The translations under genes were made by a program, and so were the position numbers. 64,000 nt of DNA. It comes from Sweltsa coloradensis. Lineage: Eukaryota > Arthropoda > Insecta > Plecoptera > Chloroperlidae. Position 1 is the stretch's first letter, and every line of letters begins with the position of its first letter. Where the stretch lies: NCBI GenBank assembly GCA_024449915.1, contig JAMZAV010000359.1:1-64000 (forward strand), in the 5' to 3' direction. The notes below the pieces were generated by a model, which was given only the letters and a program-made list of their open reading frames with translations, was not told where the DNA came from and made no database searches. Shown here one piece after another: positions 35,958 through 48,375 of the stretch.

Positions 35958-38043
35958 CCAGTAAACTCGCGGACTCTCTTTACACGAGAGCAGTTCCACG
36001 CTGTTAAACGCTCGCCCTTCCACCAGGCTCAGTCTACACAACAGAAGCGTTTTAGGAAGGTGACAGCACGGGTACACATTGCATTCGCCTCTTTGAGGGT
36101 GAGTTAAGCAATTAAATCAGTAACCATATGAAAGAAATTACATTTGTGTGATTGTCCTCATTCACAACTAGTTCCAAGGCATAAGGTTTAGCCGTAAAAG
36201 AATTATTTTAGGCAATTTGTTATTCGAGCTAGGATTATTATTAATTTAAATATTTTTATAAAGTTCTCTTAACCTATGACCATGATCAATTCTTCACAAA
36301 TTGTTCGACTGTGATCTCAATTAATATATGGCTTTTTTTAAATACATATGTCGTCTCTAATTCTTGCCACAATCACATTATTTTTTTATTTTTTAAAAAT
36401 AAAATCAAGAACGGTAAATTTACTACCCAAACCATTTTCTAAATGTACTTTCTAGAAATTCTAGAAAAAAGCATAAATGCTTATACCAGATCACAAGTTG
36501 CGCAGCACAAAGCTACGCCGAAGCATATTAAATGTGCCGTCTCTTAAAACGTTACCTACACAACAGTTACTGAACCTAGAGAACGGGACCAACAGACAAG
36601 GACCAGCCTTCTAACCGTATATCACCGTGTAGATGATTTAAACAGTGCGAAAACATTATCTGATAGAAGTACTCAAAGAAACAATGTCTTTTGCAAATGT
36701 AAATACGATGCAACTATTTTTGTATTTTAAAGCACTATTTTTATGTTTTTATCGAATATAAAACACGTTTTTTTTACGATTTTAAGCAAATAAACCTAGC
36801 CCTAGTTATGACAAGCTTACATCTTACGCCTTACGACTTGGGACGAGTTGAGGACGTACCAATTATTGAAACACACACTCGACAACACAATAAATAATTG
36901 CGATTTAAGGCTTATACCTTAAGCCTAACAATTTAACTTTAGGAATATGTTTGCTTGTGTGGAACAGTAACCATCAACAACTATTTGTTAATTATCCAAA
37001 ACGTTTCATGGAAATAGCTGGTGGTTCGATATTTGCCACCAGGACAATACTGTCATAAAAGTAGCGATGAGTGATAATAGCCTTCAGGTAACAACCCTTT
37101 GACATTCCCTTCAAACTGTCATTACATCATTTACATAGTTGATCACCATGAGGCGCGGGATTTCTGTGCAATTTAATCCAGAGGTAAAGGCTTAAAGCAC
37201 TATCCGTAGAACTGTAGTTGACAGCAGTCGTAACAGTGGCTCTCTGGATGGACACTCTAACGCTGGCTGATCTGTGATGTGTAGGGTTAACACGGTATTG
37301 AAACTTACCTCTGCCCTTACTAATAATCTGGTCCCATAAGAGGGGCATGAATTGTACAATAGGTTTTCTATGTAAACATTAGGTTGGAATAACGGTTTAT
37401 TTCTCGATTAGGACAATCAGAAAACACTCCCGTAGGTGGAATCGATAGAATTTAATTTATGGTATTAAATATTAAAAATAGAGGTGGATGATCTTATATG
37501 TGCAAGTTCGAGTCACAACATGGTATCACAAGCGCATTTCCAATTTTTTTTCTCAATTCGTTGAGTCTGTAAACCCCTGGTCGATTGCGAGTGAAATGGG
37601 GATGATCTTCCACTTAATCCACGGAAGTATGATGAGAGCATCAATTAGCTGCGGTGGCGGGGGTAAAACCAGGAGGGAGGGGGAGGGGGGGTTAAGTGGC
37701 TCGTAAGCGCTGTACGTCTGCGTGGGCGAAAGATTGTTAAGTGGTTGAATCGCTAATATCTTCATCGCAATGCAGCTAAACCTGGGGTTGGGAGACGCTC
37801 ACTCGAAATAAATTACTATACATGTTTCATGTTCATGTGCGCTTAATTTTGTAAGATTAATGTTGATGAGTTAGCTGGTTCTGTATATTATTCACTACAG
37901 ATGAATTCTGTTCCCATAGAATCAAATTAAAAATTTAGAACTTGATTAAAATTTATACTTAAGGGAATTATTTATTTATGTATTTATCGCCTATCGTATT
38001 CAGTTATTAACTAGGAAGCTTCGCAAACACTTTTTTTAGTCGA
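35958..38043. other. Unassigned spacer
   Basis: No gene or repeat family was recognised. A G-rich block (GGAGGGAGGGGGAGGGGGGG) lies at about 37671-37690. Confidence 0.4.
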
Positions 38044-38597
38044 GTTGATGGATGAGCTTTTTTTAAGTTTTAAGTTTGCGTGGGATATCTTTACTTTTGC
38101 AAGTGATTTGCTTTGTTGCCTACGTATTGTAGGTGATTGTTGTCAAGTTTCTATTGTTACTTGTCAATTGTTATTATTTACCGTAAAAAACTTATATTAA
38201 AAGCTTTATTTCTATGGATTCTGATGAACTTTCTCAACTTTTTCTTTCAAAAGGCATTACATCACCATAACCTTAATGTTCATGTATAATATGAACGTTG
38301 TAGCCCCACCCGTTTGGTCAGAATCGGCCCAAATGTCACGAAAATATCGCACTAAAAATAAAAAAAAATCGTAAAAGTACGATATTCATGAGAAATATTT
38401 CTTCAATTGTACCCAAAAACAATACACCTCTAAGTTTAGAGATTTCAAAGGTTTCTCCAATTTTCATCAAGATCGGATATTATGCCGTTTGCCTGGTAGA
38501 GAGCTAACAAACAGACAGAAAAACAAAAAAAACAAAAACACCCGAGCTAAATTTTTTGGGGGTCAGTGAAATTGAAGTCTTCGCTTCGCTCATCCAA
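38044..38597 (-). mobile_element. Rolling-circle-like element, subfamily A, copy 2, 3' truncated
   Basis: On the minus strand it begins TTGGATGAGCGAAGCGAAGA and runs to GCTCATCCATCAAC, after which the terminal hairpin and CTAG are lost (left boundary near 38044). It has only one of the two internal direct copies found in 17144-17908, so it is about 200 bp shorter. Confidence 0.75.
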
Positions 38598-38856
38598 AAA
38601 ATATTTAAAAGGTGGACGATAATTAAAACTAGTACCTGACCTAACCCAATACGTATTGTGTTCTGATTTTAGCTTGTGACGTTACACACGCACATACTGT
38701 GTAAGAGTGTAACTAGACGTACCAGGGTGTGAGTGAGTAAACCCAAGAGAAGGTCAAACCAACAGATCGACGAAGAAGAATACAAAAATAAAATAATTCG
38801 ACGTCGCTGTCTTCTTTTGGAGGCGGTGCCAGGTTAGATCACCACTAAACGTGTTC

Positions 38857-38888
38857 AATAATAATAAATAAATAATAAATAAATAATA

Positions 38889-38983
<95 letters not shown>
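38857..38983. repeat. (ATA)n microsatellite
   Basis: About 125 bp of AATAATAAT with a few AAATA interruptions on its left side. Frames with Ile or Tyr runs here are by-products. Confidence 0.95.
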
Positions 38984-39032
38984 GCAAGGGAGTTTATATA
39001 AAACGGCGGTCTAGACCCACAGAAAGTTTGAA

Positions 39033-39160
39033 CATTCATTCATTCATTCGTTCGTTCGTTCGTTCGTTCTTTCATTCGTTCATTCGTGCATTCGTTCATT
39101 CATTCATTCATTCATTCATGCAACCATTCTTCATTCATTCATTCATCCATTCATTGAACA
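39033..39160. repeat. (ATTC/GTTC)n tetranucleotide microsatellite
   Basis: Tetranucleotide repeats of CATT and CGTT type, interrupted near 39070, 39090 and 39120. Confidence 0.95.
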
Positions 39161-39200
39161 AATGAGAAACAATTTTAATGATAACCCGGCACCTCCACCA

Positions 39201-40284
39201 AAAATATTAATGAAGTAGCTTCGCTAAATCTTTTGGGCACTCCCGTATACAGCTGGTTGTGTTTACTAAATCTCACCAATATTAACATGCCTATTTTAGT
39301 ATATTGTATAGAAATGTAGTCAGGTTACAATACACTGAAAATTGTCTGAGAATTGCTGTTATTGTTCTGAAATCTCACTTAGAATTTGATTTGGCATAAA
39401 TCTTAATGTTTATCTCCAAGACTGTAAAATATAAATAATTTATAATTATGATATAAAGTTCTCACATGGGAACTGAACTACAGATTTTCCGTCTGACTAC
39501 TCCATCTAAACTTAACAGATTTTAGTTCTAAATAATTTAACGTTTGCGGTGTGTAATTTCCTAGTTATGAATAACTAACTAACCGTTTTGGCCTTGTTAT
39601 GGAATTAATGTCCAAGATATACCCTAACTAAACTTCGTGAATGAAACTTCCAAAACCACTCTGCTCTCATTCGCAACTCTCGTCTTCCCTAGGGATATTT
39701 ATCATTTCTCGAAAACAAAACATCTCAAACTCCACAAACCTTTTATTTTAAGTTTTCATAACTTCATCCCCTATGTTTATAGTATTCGATGCAAAAAGGG
39801 TTTTTGTGTTTTCGAAGCGATCTTTTAGCTTATGAATAAGGTTGGTTATGTTGGTAACCCCCCCGAAAACCGCTAAGTCCCCTTGACTTTGTAGGCTTAG
39901 TGTTGAGGTTGGTACAGCTGGCGATGACAGTGTAGCCAAGGTCTGTGTAAGCCTGTCCGTTCCACGTCAAAGTCACTAATCCCGGACCACACGGCACTCA
40001 TCAAAGTCCTGCGCTTATTTTCATCATCTCTCCATTAAAGAAATATTTACGTTTTTTCTCCAGTCTTCAGTACAGAAAGAATAACAAGGTTCAGAAAGTT
40101 CCATACGAGCATCAAAAGAATATGTGATTACTTTTCCCGCGCTTCATTTGATTTGTTGAACTTAGAAAAAAAATACATTCAGTTACAACCTAGTAAACAA
40201 TTCAACCGCGACAAAGGCTCGGTTGCATTTATTCGTGTACATCTAACCCAATGATTTTAACCAACAAAGTTAGTGTAATCAATA
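39201..40284. other. Unassigned spacer
   Basis: No gene was recognised. Frames at 39637-39939 on both strands have no family signature. Confidence 0.4.
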
Positions 40285-40800
40285 ATTAATTGATCTGTTC
40301 TTTTGTCCACCAATTTTTACACCTTTTGCAGAAATAAACATTCTTTTGTCCAGGTGTAATTTCAGTATTTCTTCCAGAGACGTGTTCTTTTTTCCAGGGG
40401 GTAATTACAACTTTTACACTTTTTGCACCTGCCTCTTGAGGAGGTGTAAAGGTGCATGTAGCATCGGAAATTCGCGACAATTTCAAAAGTAACACCGTTA
40501 TAATGTGCGATTGTTTAATGAACAGAAGATAAATCTGGTAATAATAAAAAATATATGTGTAAAAGAGTTGTAATAAAATACACGAAGCTGGGTTATTGAG
40601 TGAGATATCTATTGAAAGTGTTTGAATTGAATGACAGCTGGCAACATAACTTCGAAATTTGCTGTCAAATTACAACAAATCGTTGTTTTGTCCACACGTA
40701 AGTTAATGCACTTTTTACCCCCATGTCTGATTATATATTTTACACCTGGGTGTAATTACCTCAATTTGAGGTGGACAAAACAAAAAATTTAATTACTTCT
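40285..40800. mobile_element. Candidate nonautonomous DNA transposon with TTTTGTCCA repeats
   Basis: The left end has GTTCTTTTGTCCACC (about 40296-40310) and the right end GGTGGACAAAAC (about 40770-40781), an inverted pair. The motif TTTTGTCCA recurs inside at about 40343 and 40686, and GGTGTAA or its complement recurs through the region, as expected of subterminal repeats. TTAA-containing words flank both sides, but the exact duplication cannot be fixed. The 69-codon minus-strand frame here is not convincing as a gene. Confidence 0.45.
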
Positions 40801-42511
40801 AAAATAATATTTATGATTGCTTTTAGACTAAGAATCGTTCCACCAAATTCCACGTACAACTCAATTTGTTCGGAAGTATGTCAGGTTAATTTTTATTGTA
40901 CGTATTATTTTTATGACTAAATACGATTTGACTTAAATTCGCAATTGTTTTGTGTAAGTGACCTTGCTTAATTGTTTTTTTGAGTGTGTGTTTTGTTCTA
41001 TGAATTTATTTGTTTAATATTTTGAATCCCAGTTCTTATTAAAAGTATGTAACAATAATATATGTAAATAATAATAGTAAAATAAGGTGCATATAAAATA
41101 TACTAACTTTGTGACAATAATGACAATAATGGTTAATGTGATAAATTGAAGAAAATGAAATATTTGTTTTTATTTGGCCTCTCTTGTTACGATCTAGGGA
41201 TTAAAACATGAACGCTATCACAGATTAGATCAATTACCTTCATAAACCAGACATCATCCGCCCTTGAATTCACCAAATGTTTAACTAGAATGTTCTTTAT
41301 TGAGAAATACATTACTCGAAACGACGCTAGGATCTAGGTTTCAACAAACCATCCGTGAAAAGAACCATATTAACTCTGAACATACACATTCTAGGTCGAC
41401 GTTTTCAATAAACAATCAGTCTATTCTTATAACGCAAACACATGTGAATCAACTATAAAGGTCAGTAGGGTATATTTGGAACAAACTTTTTACAGACACA
41501 GAAGAAACGTTATGTAAAAACTTTTTTTGATTTGGACTTGCCAAACGTATGTTTTTATGTGGAAATAACACATTGTTTTCCAGCTTGTTCTCAATTACAA
41601 AACTTTCCCTATAGTGATTTTATCTCAGATAGTTAGGCATGTTATTAGGACTCATAAAATGCGATATACGAATACAACATGGCACATGCAATCACTAGGA
41701 CTGATATAAACACTGTGTTGCCCCACCTCGATGACAACAACTAGCTCGTATTGTGTATTGTGGTTTTTATTCAATATTCTTATGTTAATTTAGAAAGCAT
41801 GTTTAGCATATAGTTGTTGTTAATGTTAACATCAATTTAAATGTTATTATGTTAGTAGTTGTTTTAATATGTAGCTATTTAAGAGGAAGATATTTTATTA
41901 ATTTTATTAGTTTGCATTTTTAGATTTTGTATCCCTACGTTATATTATTATCGAAACAATATTCAATAAATGTTTAAAGAAGAAGAATGAAAAAAATACT
42001 ATTGCGAGCACTAATCACTTCAGTTGTTATATTATAGCATAAAACGCAAATGTTCCATCTAAATCCGTTGATTTGCATACCTACTTAAGTCTTATCTCAG
42101 TGGTCAAATCACACCCTGAAGCAGCTTCGCCATTCACTGTAAGACCTCTAGAAGTTTCTATCAACTAGCAGAGTCTGTACCCTCTCTCCGTGCGGTCGCG
42201 CTTACTTCCACCGCCAACTAGAAGCAAGACTTGCTTGCGTGTGAAGCAATTATCAACGGATTTAATCAGAGGAAAGTTAAGACTTGGAACTAATAGTGTG
42301 TGAAGGTATCTGGGGGTGTTAGTGTTAAAGTCACGCCCCAACTTGAAGCTGCACGAGGAAGAAAATCAATCTAAAACCTGGCTATAAGTTAGCCTACCAA
42401 CAACTTCTACAGATTGACATGGGTGTTTACAGCAACTAGTTTCAGGGAAAGTTTAGGGGTTAGTTGGTATTCATGAGTGTTGTCAACAAAACTTAACGTC
42501 TAGTGGAGATA
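40801..42511. other. Unassigned AT-rich spacer
   Basis: No gene was recognised. Sequence near 41800-41985 ends in AATAAA-containing, A-rich DNA and could be a degraded retroposed 3' end, but no homologous copy was seen in the window. Confidence 0.35.
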
Positions 42512-42531
42512 AACTAGACTCTAAATAAAAT

Positions 42532-42579
<48 letters not shown>

Positions 42580-42580
42580 A
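42512..42580 (+). repeat. (TTTA)n tract following a SINE-B-like tail
   Basis: The words TAGACTCTAAATA at 42518-42530, then a long TTTA run, match the 3' end of SINE-B (GTAGACTCTAAATACGA then TTTA repeats). The body upstream is too diverged to call with confidence. Confidence 0.6.
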
Positions 42581-43125
42581 CCAAGAATCATATTATGACG
42601 TTGGCTTCCCTTTAGGATGTGTTGAATGAACACATACCGTCTAAGCTTAGTCTTGGAGTGTTTATGTTTACGTTGTGAATTTACAATCCCAGCATTAACA
42701 TGTTAAGTTATCTTATACATTACCAAAAATCTTATTATAAATTATTTTATATCCTTTAGTTGCCCCCCTTTTCCCCCTCTAGATGAGTTGAATTAATGAA
42801 CGACTCTTGTTTGAGTTTTCGAACTAGTCCAAGAAATAACTAAAGCTTCACCGTGGGGCTTATGTTTAAGTTATAAGTCAATGAAAGTTGGCTGAATGAA
42901 ATGGTGCCTTTAATTTGTATAGCATTTTTTTTATGGGACATAACCTTACTATCGGTCACGAAAAATTTGGGATATTAAAAGACACACTGAACCAAGTGCA
43001 AAATTAAATTTTGAGCATTTAATTTTTTTATTTTCTGTTTCAAAAAACTTTAGCTTCCACCTCTATATACGGAAAAATAGATTTACGTATAATAATATAA
43101 CATAAGTATTTTGGTGTAAGGGTAG
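42581..43125. other. Unassigned spacer
   Basis: AT-rich. No gene or repeat was recognised. Confidence 0.45.
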
Positions 43126-43866
43126 TTGGATGAGCGTAGCGAGCGAAGCGAAGATTCCATTTCACTACAATGGAGAAAAAAATCCGGAATGTTTTTTTCT
43201 ATTCTTTTTTTTCTGTATTTTGGCTGTTTGTTAACACGATTCCGGCTAAACCGATACTCCGATTGCGATGAAATTTTATGGAGGCCTTCGAAATCTCTGA
43301 ACTTAGAACTGCCACGTTTTTGAGCGCAATCAAAAAATTATTTCTAATAAAAATCGCAAATTTACGATTTTTTCGATTTTTAAAAAATTTCTTCGACTTA
43401 TAACATCTACATGCTTAATCGGATTTTAATGATTTCTTTACAGAACCTTAATTTTATGAATTAAGATATTCGTGTGAAATTTCAGCACAATCGAAAAATT
43501 ATTTCTCATGAAAATCGAAATTTTACGGGTTTTTTCTTTTTTTAAACAATTCTTTGACTTATAAAAACCTACATGCTTTATCCTATTGTAATGATTTTTT
43601 TTACAGAACCTTAATTTTATGAATTATTATATTCATGTAAAATTTGAGCGCAATCGAATAATTATTTCTTATAAAAATAGCAATTTTACGATTTTTTTCT
43701 TTTTTTAAAATTACGATTAAGAAAAAATAAAAGAATAAAGTTAATTTTTTATTTAATTTGATTTAATTTTTAAAAAAATACAACAGAAAATTTGCATAAC
43801 ACATGGCAGGTCAATGCACCAATTACGCTCATCCAACAACGCGGCGGGACTTAAGCGTTTTCCTAG
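43126..43866 (+). mobile_element. Rolling-circle-like element, subfamily B, copy 2
   Basis: Termini are as in 29934-30704: TTGGATGAGCGTA at the left, TACGCTCATCCAA before the terminal hairpin, and TTTTCCTAG followed by host T at the right. Two 9-bp GAGCGWAGC units lie at the left end versus three in copy 1. The same three internal blocks are present. Flanking sequence differs completely from copy 1, so this is an independent insertion and not a segmental duplication. Confidence 0.78.
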
Positions 43867-44335
43867 TTGTAAAGAATATGTGCGAGAGCTATTAGAAGGG
43901 ACTCATTCCGCACTCAGCTACATCCGTCGGTAAGGTTTATTGTAAACCATTGGAGTACTTGAACGAATCATACCCGTCCATTTTTGGGGGACTTTTAAGA
44001 GGCGCAAAAATTAAAAAAAATATTGCTCCAAATTTGTTTTTAAGTTGTTCAAAATTTGTTTTTTAAATCTTGTGAATCGCATGGCTAGTATGCATTTTAT
44101 TTATGATCCAAAATCCAAAAGGGTGGGAAAGGAATAAAAGAAAGCGAAATTTGAAAATCTCAGTAATTTCAAAAAAGGCTAACATGCTCAATTTTTTAAC
44201 CATAAAAATATAACACGTATGAAAAAATCAGAAAAAAACATATTTCCAACCAAGCAAAGAAAATTAATTGGCTACGTCAAATCAAAATTTACCTATTTAA
44301 AAAAAATATTTATCCGAAAAAAAGTATAACAATTA
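43867..44335. other. Unassigned AT-rich spacer
   Basis: No gene was recognised. The word AAATTTGTTTTT occurs twice near 44029-44062. Confidence 0.4.
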
Positions 44336-44569
44336 TCAGAAAAAAATAAATTTCATATCGTACACTAAGAACCTGAATTTATTGCCTAAATTAAATGGTA
44401 TTCCAATGAGATAAATCATATGTTCACACACATGGAGGGCGTCGAGCCGAGTGCACAGGCTACGAACCAGACAAAGGCGTCGATCATCCATACCCCACGC
44501 ATTGTCCAGAATAGCTTTTCCACGGAATAGCAACATAAACCACAAAATTAGCAATAAACTCTTTGACAT
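44336..44569 (-). CDS. Candidate first exon of a secreted-protein gene, unverified
   Basis: From the ATG at 44569 the minus strand encodes a signal-peptide-like start, MSKSLLLILWFMLLF, followed by GMDDRRLCLVRSLCTRL. A hydrophobic core behind a Lys and then a Cys-containing segment fits a secreted protein. GM(D)xRxxCLxRxxC is reminiscent of the insect DM4/12 domain consensus (G.dGr.CllR.iCe), but the usual Glu after the second Cys is absent. A donor-like CAT|GTGTGTGAAC lies near 44433-44442. The longer open frame extends upstream to 44644. No other exon was found in the window, so chance remains possible. Confidence 0.25.
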   Translation of the reverse strand: MSKSLLLILWFMLLFRGKAILDNAWGMDDRRLCLVRSLCTRLDALHVCEHMIYLIGIPFNLGNKFRFLVYDMKFIFF

Positions 44570-44644
44570 CCTCTTTGAACGGTTCAGTTTGTTTCTGTCA
44601 CAAACGCCACAGACTCGGGGAAAAACAAATATAAACATTGTCAA

Positions 44645-45299
44645 TTAAACTGAGAGTAAACATTTACACAGTGAAACTGTTCGGGAAACCTTTGAATACA
44701 AGCGTTGATGAAAAGTACGGGAACGTTGTTTGCATTCTTCAACCAGTATTTTTCAGCTGAGTTGAACAGCTACGAACATCCGAGGACATTGAAAACGTTT
44801 AGGCGAGCTTGTAAATAATGTTTATTTTATTTTTCCATCCTGGAACTCAAAATAATGAAAAACAATCTGTTACGTAATATATATGATGAGGTTGTTAGAA
44901 CAGCGTTAACAAAATGGAATTTTGTGGACTGTACATGCTCTTTAAACAATAAGACAAGCCATACAATAACTCAACTTTTCGGGTCCTTTTAACACGCGTT
45001 CTAATGGAAACAATAAAATATAAAAACATAAACTCCGTCTGCTAACCAAGGTCGATACATCAAAACAATCATTGCCATCTTGGTCTCGTTAAAAAATAAA
45101 CATCTTGAAAACAACTCAAATGTTCCACCTCAATAGTTCTGTAGATCGATGCCAGGTTTATATAATAATCCAGAAATGGTGGAGGTGCCGGGTTGTGAAT
45201 TTTCAAACTTTCTGCGGGGGCTATGGCCGCTTTCTCTTCAGTCCTCACCCAAGGGTTACCAAGAACATTCAGTATAATCCTTGTTCCATGGTTAATTGA
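44645..45299. other. Unassigned spacer with one copy of the dispersed motif
   Basis: No gene was recognised. The motif TGGTGGAGGTGCCGGGTT lies at 45177-45194 and is followed by CAAACTTTCTG at about 45204-45214. The same order is seen at 58521-58563. Confidence 0.45.
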
Positions 45300-46046
45300 T
45301 TGGATGAGCGAAGCGAAGACTTCAGTTTCACCGACCCCCAAAAAAATTTAGCTCGGGTGTTTTTTTGTTTGTTTTCTTTTTTTTCTGTCTGTTTGTTCGC
45401 TCTCTACCGGGCAAACGTGATAATTAGGACATGGATGAAACATTTTGACAGGACCTTTGAAATCTCTGAACTTAGATTGCCATTTTTGGGTACAATCGAA
45501 GAAATTTTTCTATGAATATCGTACTTTTACGATTTTTTTGTAATTTTAGTGCGATATCTTCGTGCCATTTGGCCAAATTCTGACCAAAGGGTGGAGCTAA
45601 AATTCATATTATACATAGAAATTTAAAATATTGATTTAGTACATTTGAAAAAGAAAGTTGAAAAATAGCCAAAATCTATAGAAATTAGCTAAATATAAGA
45701 TTTTGGTTTTTTGATACGATATTTTCGTGCCATTTGGGCCAATGTTGACCAAACGGGTGGCTACAGACGTTCAATATTATACATGGACATTAAGGTTATA
45801 GTGATGTTAGTACCTTTTGAAAGAAAAGTTCAAAAAAGTTAGCACAAAATCCATAGAATAAAGCTTTTAATATAAGTTTTACGATAAATTATACCAATTG
45901 ACAAGAAACAAAAGAAACTTGACAACATTCACCTTCAATGCGTAGGCAGAAAAACAAAGTACTTGCAAAAGTAAAGATATCCCACGCAAACTAAAAACTT
46001 TAAAAAGCTCATCCATCAACGCGGCGGGACTTTAGCGTTTTCCTAG
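45300..46046 (+). mobile_element. Rolling-circle-like element, subfamily A, copy 3
   Basis: It begins TTGGATGAGCGAAGCGAAGA and ends GCTCATCCATCAACGCGG then TTTAGCGTTTTCCTAG with host T. Both internal direct copies are present. The middle (about 45410-45870) carries many small deletions relative to 17144-17908, so this is the most decayed of the subfamily A copies. Confidence 0.75.
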
Positions 46047-48282
46047 TTATTTAAAACACATTCTTCTTCCAGCTGAATATGAAACTTTAATTGGAAAGGT
46101 GTTAATTTGATTATTGAAAGAACATGTACCGTCCAAAAAATTGCAATTCATTAACCTGTTACGAGTTTCAATTATGGAGCAAATCAACACTTTTCTGCTC
46201 GTCCGTCTGTATTTGCGTGTGTAACGTCTCACGTCATTGTCCTTCAATAAGGATGATACAGATTGTGTTTCGTGACCCTGGGGGCTAAGAAGGCGGAACT
46301 TCGGAAGTATCCTCCGAGAAGGTTAAAAAAAATATTAAATAATAATGGTATGCTGCGCTCTCTACTCAAAAAAATATCCTTACACAATTAATATTTCATA
46401 AAATATTCCATTTTAATCATATTAAACAAGCGCGTGTATTCTCAATTTTACCCAAAATATTTTCAACTTTGAAACCAAACGATACTGGCATTGCCCGATC
46501 AAAAAACATTGCAAGTAATTGTGACAAGTGTGGATTGTGGAATTTACGGTAAAAAAAACTCTTTGATGGCTAGATACGAAGCAACATTTTAAAAATGTAC
46601 TCTGTTTGCGCCAAACACGCATTCTAACATATTGGTGCATACCACAACCATGAAGGACAGTCGGTAAAGCTTCAAAGTAATACAGAATAAACCTCTGCAT
46701 TCTGCATCAGAACCTTATTTGTCCCAGTTTAATTTGTGAATCCTAGCTCAACTAACTTTCGTTTCATTTGTTAATTTGTTGGTAATTATTCTATTACATC
46801 ATTCCGGCCAACACGGTACGGTGTACCTCTTATAATTACGTATCAAGCTTTAGATTGGACATTTAGCATTTACATCAATTCCAGATGAAAAAGCGATTAA
46901 AATGGGGTTTGAACTAAATGGAAGTGAAAAGAGTATCGGAGCTTGTAATGAAGGGATTAAATTAAAACAGTGGTGAGGTGAGTGTTTTTAAACGTGCACC
47001 AGTAAATGTTGTCGGGCACAGACCCCTCGGACAGGCCGGCGCCAATCAGAGGACGGGGGGATACCTCAGATACGCGAGTACGATGATCATACCACTGCGC
47101 ATTACGAGCTCATATCGCTACTAGAGACAGGTACTATGTTCGTTGAAGATGCTACGTAGGAAAACATATAGTTAATTAAACTTTTAAAAAATACTGAAAA
47201 TAAGATATCACCTTGTGTACCCTTTTACACATTTGTTTTTATTGAAAAAAATTATTGTTTTTTCACAACCGGATGATATGGCTGCCTGTCAGATTTTGAA
47301 ACATTGTATTTGTTTGAAAAAACGAGATCTGTCATGTATAAATTGTTTAAAATATTGATATGTATAGTATAGCATTTTAAGGTTAAATAACTGATACGTA
47401 GGTGGAATATTTGCTAGTAATTTCAATAAATAAATGCTGGATATTTAACATAAGAACGCTATATATTACGTACCCCTGTACCAATAGTTTATTATTTTAT
47501 TCAATGTCTGTAGTATCTACTCAAAATAATCTTGGCCAAAATTCCACTTGAAATGTCTCCCAAATAATATACAAATTTGAATGGAGACTAATTTTTGTTT
47601 TGTTTTAGCTATTGTTTAAAGTTTCCATTTCATTGTTTTAAAAAGTGAGTTTATAAAGTTTCTTGTATTCAATATTTATACAAAGAAAACTACTTGATAA
47701 TATTAAAGCATAAACAAAGCATTACGACGATGGAATATCGTTCACAGGGTGTAATGTAACCGCCTCTATTTGGAGTTACCGGTGAAACTTCCCCGACATA
47801 AAACAATGTCGGTAAGATTCGCATTGAATCATTGTCAGAACAAAATGGGGCTGTCACAAAACGGAGTTATTTTTTTTAAATTTATGCTTGTATTGTCGAC
47901 TTGTGAATTTAAATATAAATGTGTATAAAAGTTGTAAATAACTCTTTTTATTTGTCAGTAGAAAAAACTCTTAAAATACAGCTACAAACATCTGTGTATG
48001 GAAACCACAATTATGTATCAAAACAAATCTGTAAATGTTCTGAAAATAATACTCTGAATTGTGGGCTGGGTTGAACATTGAACGTTTAACTCAATACCCC
48101 TCGGATGTATGTACCTGTAATTGACTTGTGCTGATAGAAACGTTATATGGTAGCTATGAATTAATCTCTTTATTCAACTCAACTACAGGTGACTAGCAAT
48201 TATAATTCTGTTAGACGCATACAGCGACCGTGCCCGGTGCCATCTGTCGCGAACTCCGCTAATTAACTGAACAGAACATTTT
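46047..48282. other. Unassigned AT-rich spacer
   Basis: No gene was recognised. A GC-richer block at about 47020-47110 contains no recognised motif. Confidence 0.4.
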
Positions 48283-48375
48283 GCTTGGCTTGGTCCACCA
48301 CTGACAACCGGTTGTCTCACTGAGTGGGTAGACTCTAAATACGATTATTTATTTACTTATTTGCTTTAATCAGTA
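48283..48375 (+). mobile_element. SINE-B 3'-end fragment, plus strand
   Basis: It reads GCTTGGCTTGGTC near its start and ends CTGAGTGGGTAGACTCTAAA then TACGATTATTTATTTACTTA, matching the end of 21455-21895. The tRNA-like head is absent. Confidence 0.75.

Larger units (their letters stand above)
38818..39200. mobile_element. Candidate inverted-repeat element with two internal microsatellites
   Basis: The left end reads TGGAGGCGGTGCCAGGTTA and the right end TAACCCGGCACCTCCACCA, which are imperfect reverse complements. Inside are an (ATA)n tract, a block with CAGAAAGTTTGAA (about 39021-39033) and an (ATTC/GTTC)n tract. The block plus right end is also recognisable, without the microsatellite, near 45177-45218 and 58521-58563. 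No clear target duplication was found, so the class is open. Confidence 0.45.

Noticed and set aside
36448..36468. Heat-shock-element-like TTCTAGAAATTCTAGAA
   Set aside because: The inverted pentamers overlap by one base instead of being contiguous, and no promoter or gene lies beside it.
38754..39039. Poly-Ile and poly-Tyr open frames
   Set aside because: They are translations of the (ATA)n microsatellite.
45069..45341. Frame with GVGETEVFASLIQ, also seen in frames at 17.1 kb
   Set aside because: The shared peptide is the translated terminus of the rolling-circle-like element, not a protein family.
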